This document shows, piece after piece, positions 62,002 to 64,000 of a stretch of 64,000 nt of DNA (positions within the stretch are counted from its first letter, which is position 1; every line of letters begins with the position of its first letter). Origin of the DNA: Sphingomonas hankookensis (GTDB taxonomy: Bacteria; Pseudomonadota; Alphaproteobacteria; Sphingomonadales; Sphingomonadaceae); the NCBI RefSeq assembly GCF_001619955.1, contig NZ_LQQO01000002.1, positions 55,881 through 119,880 of the forward strand, read 5' to 3'. Under the pieces are notes generated by a model. That model did not search any database. It saw nothing but the letters and a program-made list of their open reading frames with translations, and had not been told where the DNA came from. A program made the translations under genes and the position numbers.

Positions 62002-62879
62002 GCGCGCGGGTGCCGGAGCCCGAGCAGGGCATGATCCTGGTCAACGTGCTGATGTTCGTGGCGATCGCCAGCGGCCTCGTCCTGCTGATGATCAACCGCG
62101 AGGAGGTGGCGCTCGACCGCTCGATCCGCTCGCGCGAGGCGGCGCGGGCGCTGGCGATCGTGCGCGGGGGCGAGCTGTCGGCGCTCTCCGCGCTGCAACG
62201 CGACGCGCGGGTGGCGCCCGAGGCGGACTATCCGGGCGAACCCTGGGGCGCGATCAGCGAGAATGGCATCGCGATCGAAGGCGGCCGTTTCGACCTGGCG
62301 ATTGCCGATGCCGAGGGGCGCTTCAACGTCAATTCGGTGCGGCGCGAGCTGGACCCGATCCCGCAGCTGCTGTTCCTGCGTATCGCCAAGGCGGCGGGGA
62401 TCGAGGAGGCAAAGGCGGTCGCCGCCATCGCGCTGATCCGCGAGCGCGGGCCGGTGCAGGACCTGCGCCCGCTGGCGGTGTTCCTGCCCCCCGAACAGGC
62501 GCAGCTGCTGGCGCGGATGGTGACCGCGCTGCCGGGCGATACCGCGATCAACCTGAACGCGGCGACGCCCGAATTGATGGCGGTGCTGTTCGATCCCGAC
62601 AAGGCCGGGCGGCTGGTCGCGATCCGCAACCGGCAGGGCTATCTGTCGAAGGACGACCTGACGCGCGAGGACGTGACGCTGCCCGGCGGCACGCGGTTCA
62701 AGTCCGACCATTTCTGGGTCCGCACCCGCGCGACGATCGGCGGCACGGTGCAGCAGGGCGCGACGCTGATCCAGCGGGTCGAGCGGAAGGAGGGGGCGCA
62801 GTCGGTGCCGGTTGCGGTGCCGGTGGAGCGGTGGCGCAATGCGGCGATCCCGCCGGAGGTGCCGGGGTTTGGCGGGTAG
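61998..62879 (+). CDS. gspK: Type II secretion minor pseudopilin GspK
   Basis: The 293-residue protein is GspK, the large tip pseudopilin. The N-terminal helix GMILVNVLMFVAIASGLVLL follows the leader; position +5 is not Glu, as is usual for GspK. The body has AEGRFNVNSVRRELDPIPQL, DTAINLNAATPELMAVLFD and NRQGYLSKDDL, typical of the family's helix-hairpin region. It ends the unit; gspL and gspM do not follow here, and gspC-I are not in the window. Confidence 0.9.
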   Translation: MSARVPEPEQGMILVNVLMFVAIASGLVLLMINREEVALDRSIRSREAARALAIVRGGELSALSALQRDARVAPEADYPGEPWGAISENGIAIEGGRFDLAIADAEGRFNVNSVRRELDPIPQLLFLRIAKAAGIEEAKAVAAIALIRERGPVQDLRPLAVFLPPEQAQLLARMVTALPGDTAINLNAATPELMAVLFDPDKAGRLVAIRNRQGYLSKDDLTREDVTLPGGTRFKSDHFWVRTRATIGGTVQQGATLIQRVERKEGAQSVPVAVPVERWRNAAIPPEVPGFGG

Positions 62880-62889
62880 GGTGGCCAAA

Positions 62890-63019
62890 GTTCACTAAGT
62901 TCACACTCGTGCGCTTGTCGTGAGCAGGGCGATTTGGGGCCGAGCGGCGGTGTCAAAGAGCGGGGGCGGTGGGCGGCCAGCGAGGATGATCGCAGGCCTG
63001 GCGACTGTAGGAAAGCGGG
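62890..63019 (+). repeat. GTTCAC...TGTAGG mosaic intergenic repeat, copy C
   Basis: The three blocks are GTTCACTAAGTTCACACT (62890-62907), GTCAAAGAGCGG (62952-62963) and CTGTAGGAAAGCGGG (63005-63019), in the same order and similar spacing as copies A and B. It lies between convergent genes. Confidence 0.75.
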
Positions 63020-63079
63020 AATGGCCAGCTACGGGGGAAAGCTGCCGCGCGCTCATTCGGCAACTCCCGAATCGCGTGC

Positions 63080-63550
63080 CTAGCAGAAGCTTGGGGCCTG
63101 ATATTGACGCCGATATTCCGAACTGCCCTCGCCTAGTAAAGCGATGCACTCCGCTAGGTCAGGGTAGAACACATCCCCCTTGATTACGCCCAAATATCTC
63201 CAACGCTGCGACTCCGTGTCACGCTCCCTTTCCCGGCGCTCCGTTAGTGCTTCGGGTGGACTGTCATCAGGCAAAGCAAAAAAAGCATCCCCGCCACCCT
63301 GTTCGATTACCACAAGCTGGCGGGCTGGTGTCAGATAAATATTGCTCCTCCTATGATCGTTAACAGCAAAAATAGTGTCTGAAGCGCTGCCAAATTGATT
63401 GCGAACGGTGACTATCCACTCGCTCCCGCTAAAGTTCGAGCTAACATTGACAGAAATTTTGCTATCAGCCACGGGTACGACAGGGCCGTTGGAGCAGCCT
63501 CCGGCAAGGATTGCCGCCAAAGCATATTGAGCGCCGCGAAGTCTTCCCAT
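63080..63550 (-). CDS. AT-rich probable lipoprotein, hypothetical
   Basis: The proposed 156-residue product starts at the ATG at 63550 with a short hydrophobic stretch (GAQYALAAILAGGC) that ends in a weak lipobox, so it may be exported. The rest has polar beta-type sequence (SKISVNVSSNFSGSEWIVTV), a charged RERERDTESQRWR stretch and ends YQAPSFC. I recognise no family. The region is far less GC-rich than the rest (about 43% over 63361-63420 by my count), suggesting recent acquisition. No ribosome site is evident, so the start is uncertain. Confidence 0.5.
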   Translation of the reverse strand: MGRLRGAQYALAAILAGGCSNGPVVPVADSKISVNVSSNFSGSEWIVTVRNQFGSASDTIFAVNDHRRSNIYLTPARQLVVIEQGGGDAFFALPDDSPPEALTERRERERDTESQRWRYLGVIKGDVFYPDLAECIALLGEGSSEYRRQYQAPSFC

Positions 63551-63636
63551 CTCGGGATAATGCGGGAGTGCCGGGTTACAAGCAACTCTGCCTTGCCGCT
63601 GATACGTCTGCTTTTGGACGAGCGTCGCGACATCGC

Positions 63637-64000
63637 TCAATAGCCAATCCACGCATTCTCGATATGGCGGGGCGGGGTCCGCGGTGCGAGGAGGATGACG
63701 TCGATGCGCACATCGCAGCCATCCGCATAGGTCGGCGCGAGTATTTCCGCCGCTGCTGCCACGCGGGCGAGGCGGCGTTCGTCGATGGCGTGGTCGAGGT
63801 CGGCGGTGGTCGCTCGGGTCTTTACCTCGACGAAGGCGACGACATTGCCGCGCCTGGCGATCAGGTCGACTTCGCCGGCCTTGGTGCGGACGCGGCGGGC
63901 GAGGATGCGCCAGCCTTTCAGGCGCAGCCACCAGCCGGCGATGCGTTCGCCGCGGCGGCCGGCATCGTCGGCGGCGATGCGGGAGGCGCGGGAGCGGGGG
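63637..64000 (-). CDS. YraN/UPF0102-family protein (5' end beyond window)
   Basis: Reading the minus strand from the window edge gives GRRGERIAGWWLRLKGWRIL, then TKAGEVDLIARRGNVVAFVE-VKTRA and a C-terminus ending ENAWIGY with TGA at 63637-63639. This is the UPF0102/YraN family of nuclease-fold proteins, with the E-VK signature of the endonuclease-like core. About 121 codons are visible, nearly the full family length, so only the start is missing. The family is often next to rsmI and possibly involved in recombination. Confidence 0.88.
   Translation of the reverse strand, partial: PRSRASRIAADDAGRRGERIAGWWLRLKGWRILARRVRTKAGEVDLIARRGNVVAFVEVKTRATTADLDHAIDERRLARVAAAAEILAPTYADGCDVRIDVILLAPRTPPRHIENAWIGY

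Overview
The window is high-GC chromosomal DNA from an alphaproteobacterium, almost certainly a sphingomonad (Sphingomonas or a close relative). Grounds: alphaproteobacterial LexA boxes of the direct-repeat form GTTC-N7-GTTC, a DUF4167 protein, an ImuA-ImuB-DnaE2 mutasome, and very dense palindromic intergenic repeats. No rRNA operon, phage, insertion sequence, CRISPR array or plasmid gene was seen. Two tRNA genes (Tyr, Gly) are present.

Layout. 1-4.0 kb: recN behind an SOS box, a small hypothetical gene, a secreted protein, an AlkA-type glycosylase and a [2Fe-2S] ferredoxin. 4.0-15 kb: housekeeping genes (rlmB, tRNA-Tyr, a YnfA-type membrane protein, tRNA-Gly, a CPA2 antiporter, hisS-prfA, prmC, a DUF4167 protein, an acyl-CoA dehydrogenase, a Sua5-type tsaC). 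15-20.2 kb: a globin-coupled chemotaxis transducer, then a circularly permuted ATP-grasp/alpha-E fusion translationally coupled to a transglutaminase. 20.5-26.3 kb: the imuA-imuB-dnaE2 mutagenesis cassette. 26.5-37.2 kb: a carbon-scavenging block with a CrbS-type transporter/sensor kinase, a CrbR-type regulator, acs, an MHS transporter and cstA-ybdD. 37.4-43.3 kb: an LMW phosphatase and a divergent envelope-stress cluster matching E. coli yjfIJKLMC with an added K+ channel. 43.6-52.7 kb: DUF167, an MFS exporter, an LplT-PlsC-Aas triple fusion and two DUF4139 proteins. 53.1-57.4 kb: a non-phosphorylative sugar-acid pathway (dehydratase, FucP-type transporter, AraD1/GguC). 58.0-59.6 kb: NUDIX, AlkB-like and HIRAN genes. 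59.7-62.9 kb: type II secretion genes gspN, gspJ and gspK with a periplasmic-binding-like protein between them. The right end has an AT-rich probable lipoprotein gene and the 3' end of yraN.

How the genes work together. DNA repair is spread through the window (recN, alkA, imuAB-dnaE2, alkB); recN and imuA each carry a LexA box. prfA and prmC belong together because PrmC methylates the GGQ glutamine of RF1. The crbS/crbR/acs/MHS/cstA block looks like an acetate and pyruvate uptake switch.

The most unusual aspect is the repeat load. At least five palindromic families fill nearly every gap over 200 bp. One REP copy sits in frame inside dnaE2 and another repeat type inside a DUF4139 gene. One REP copy supplies a gene's stop codon. 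A roughly 380-bp nested inverted repeat begins exactly at the stop codons of two convergent genes.
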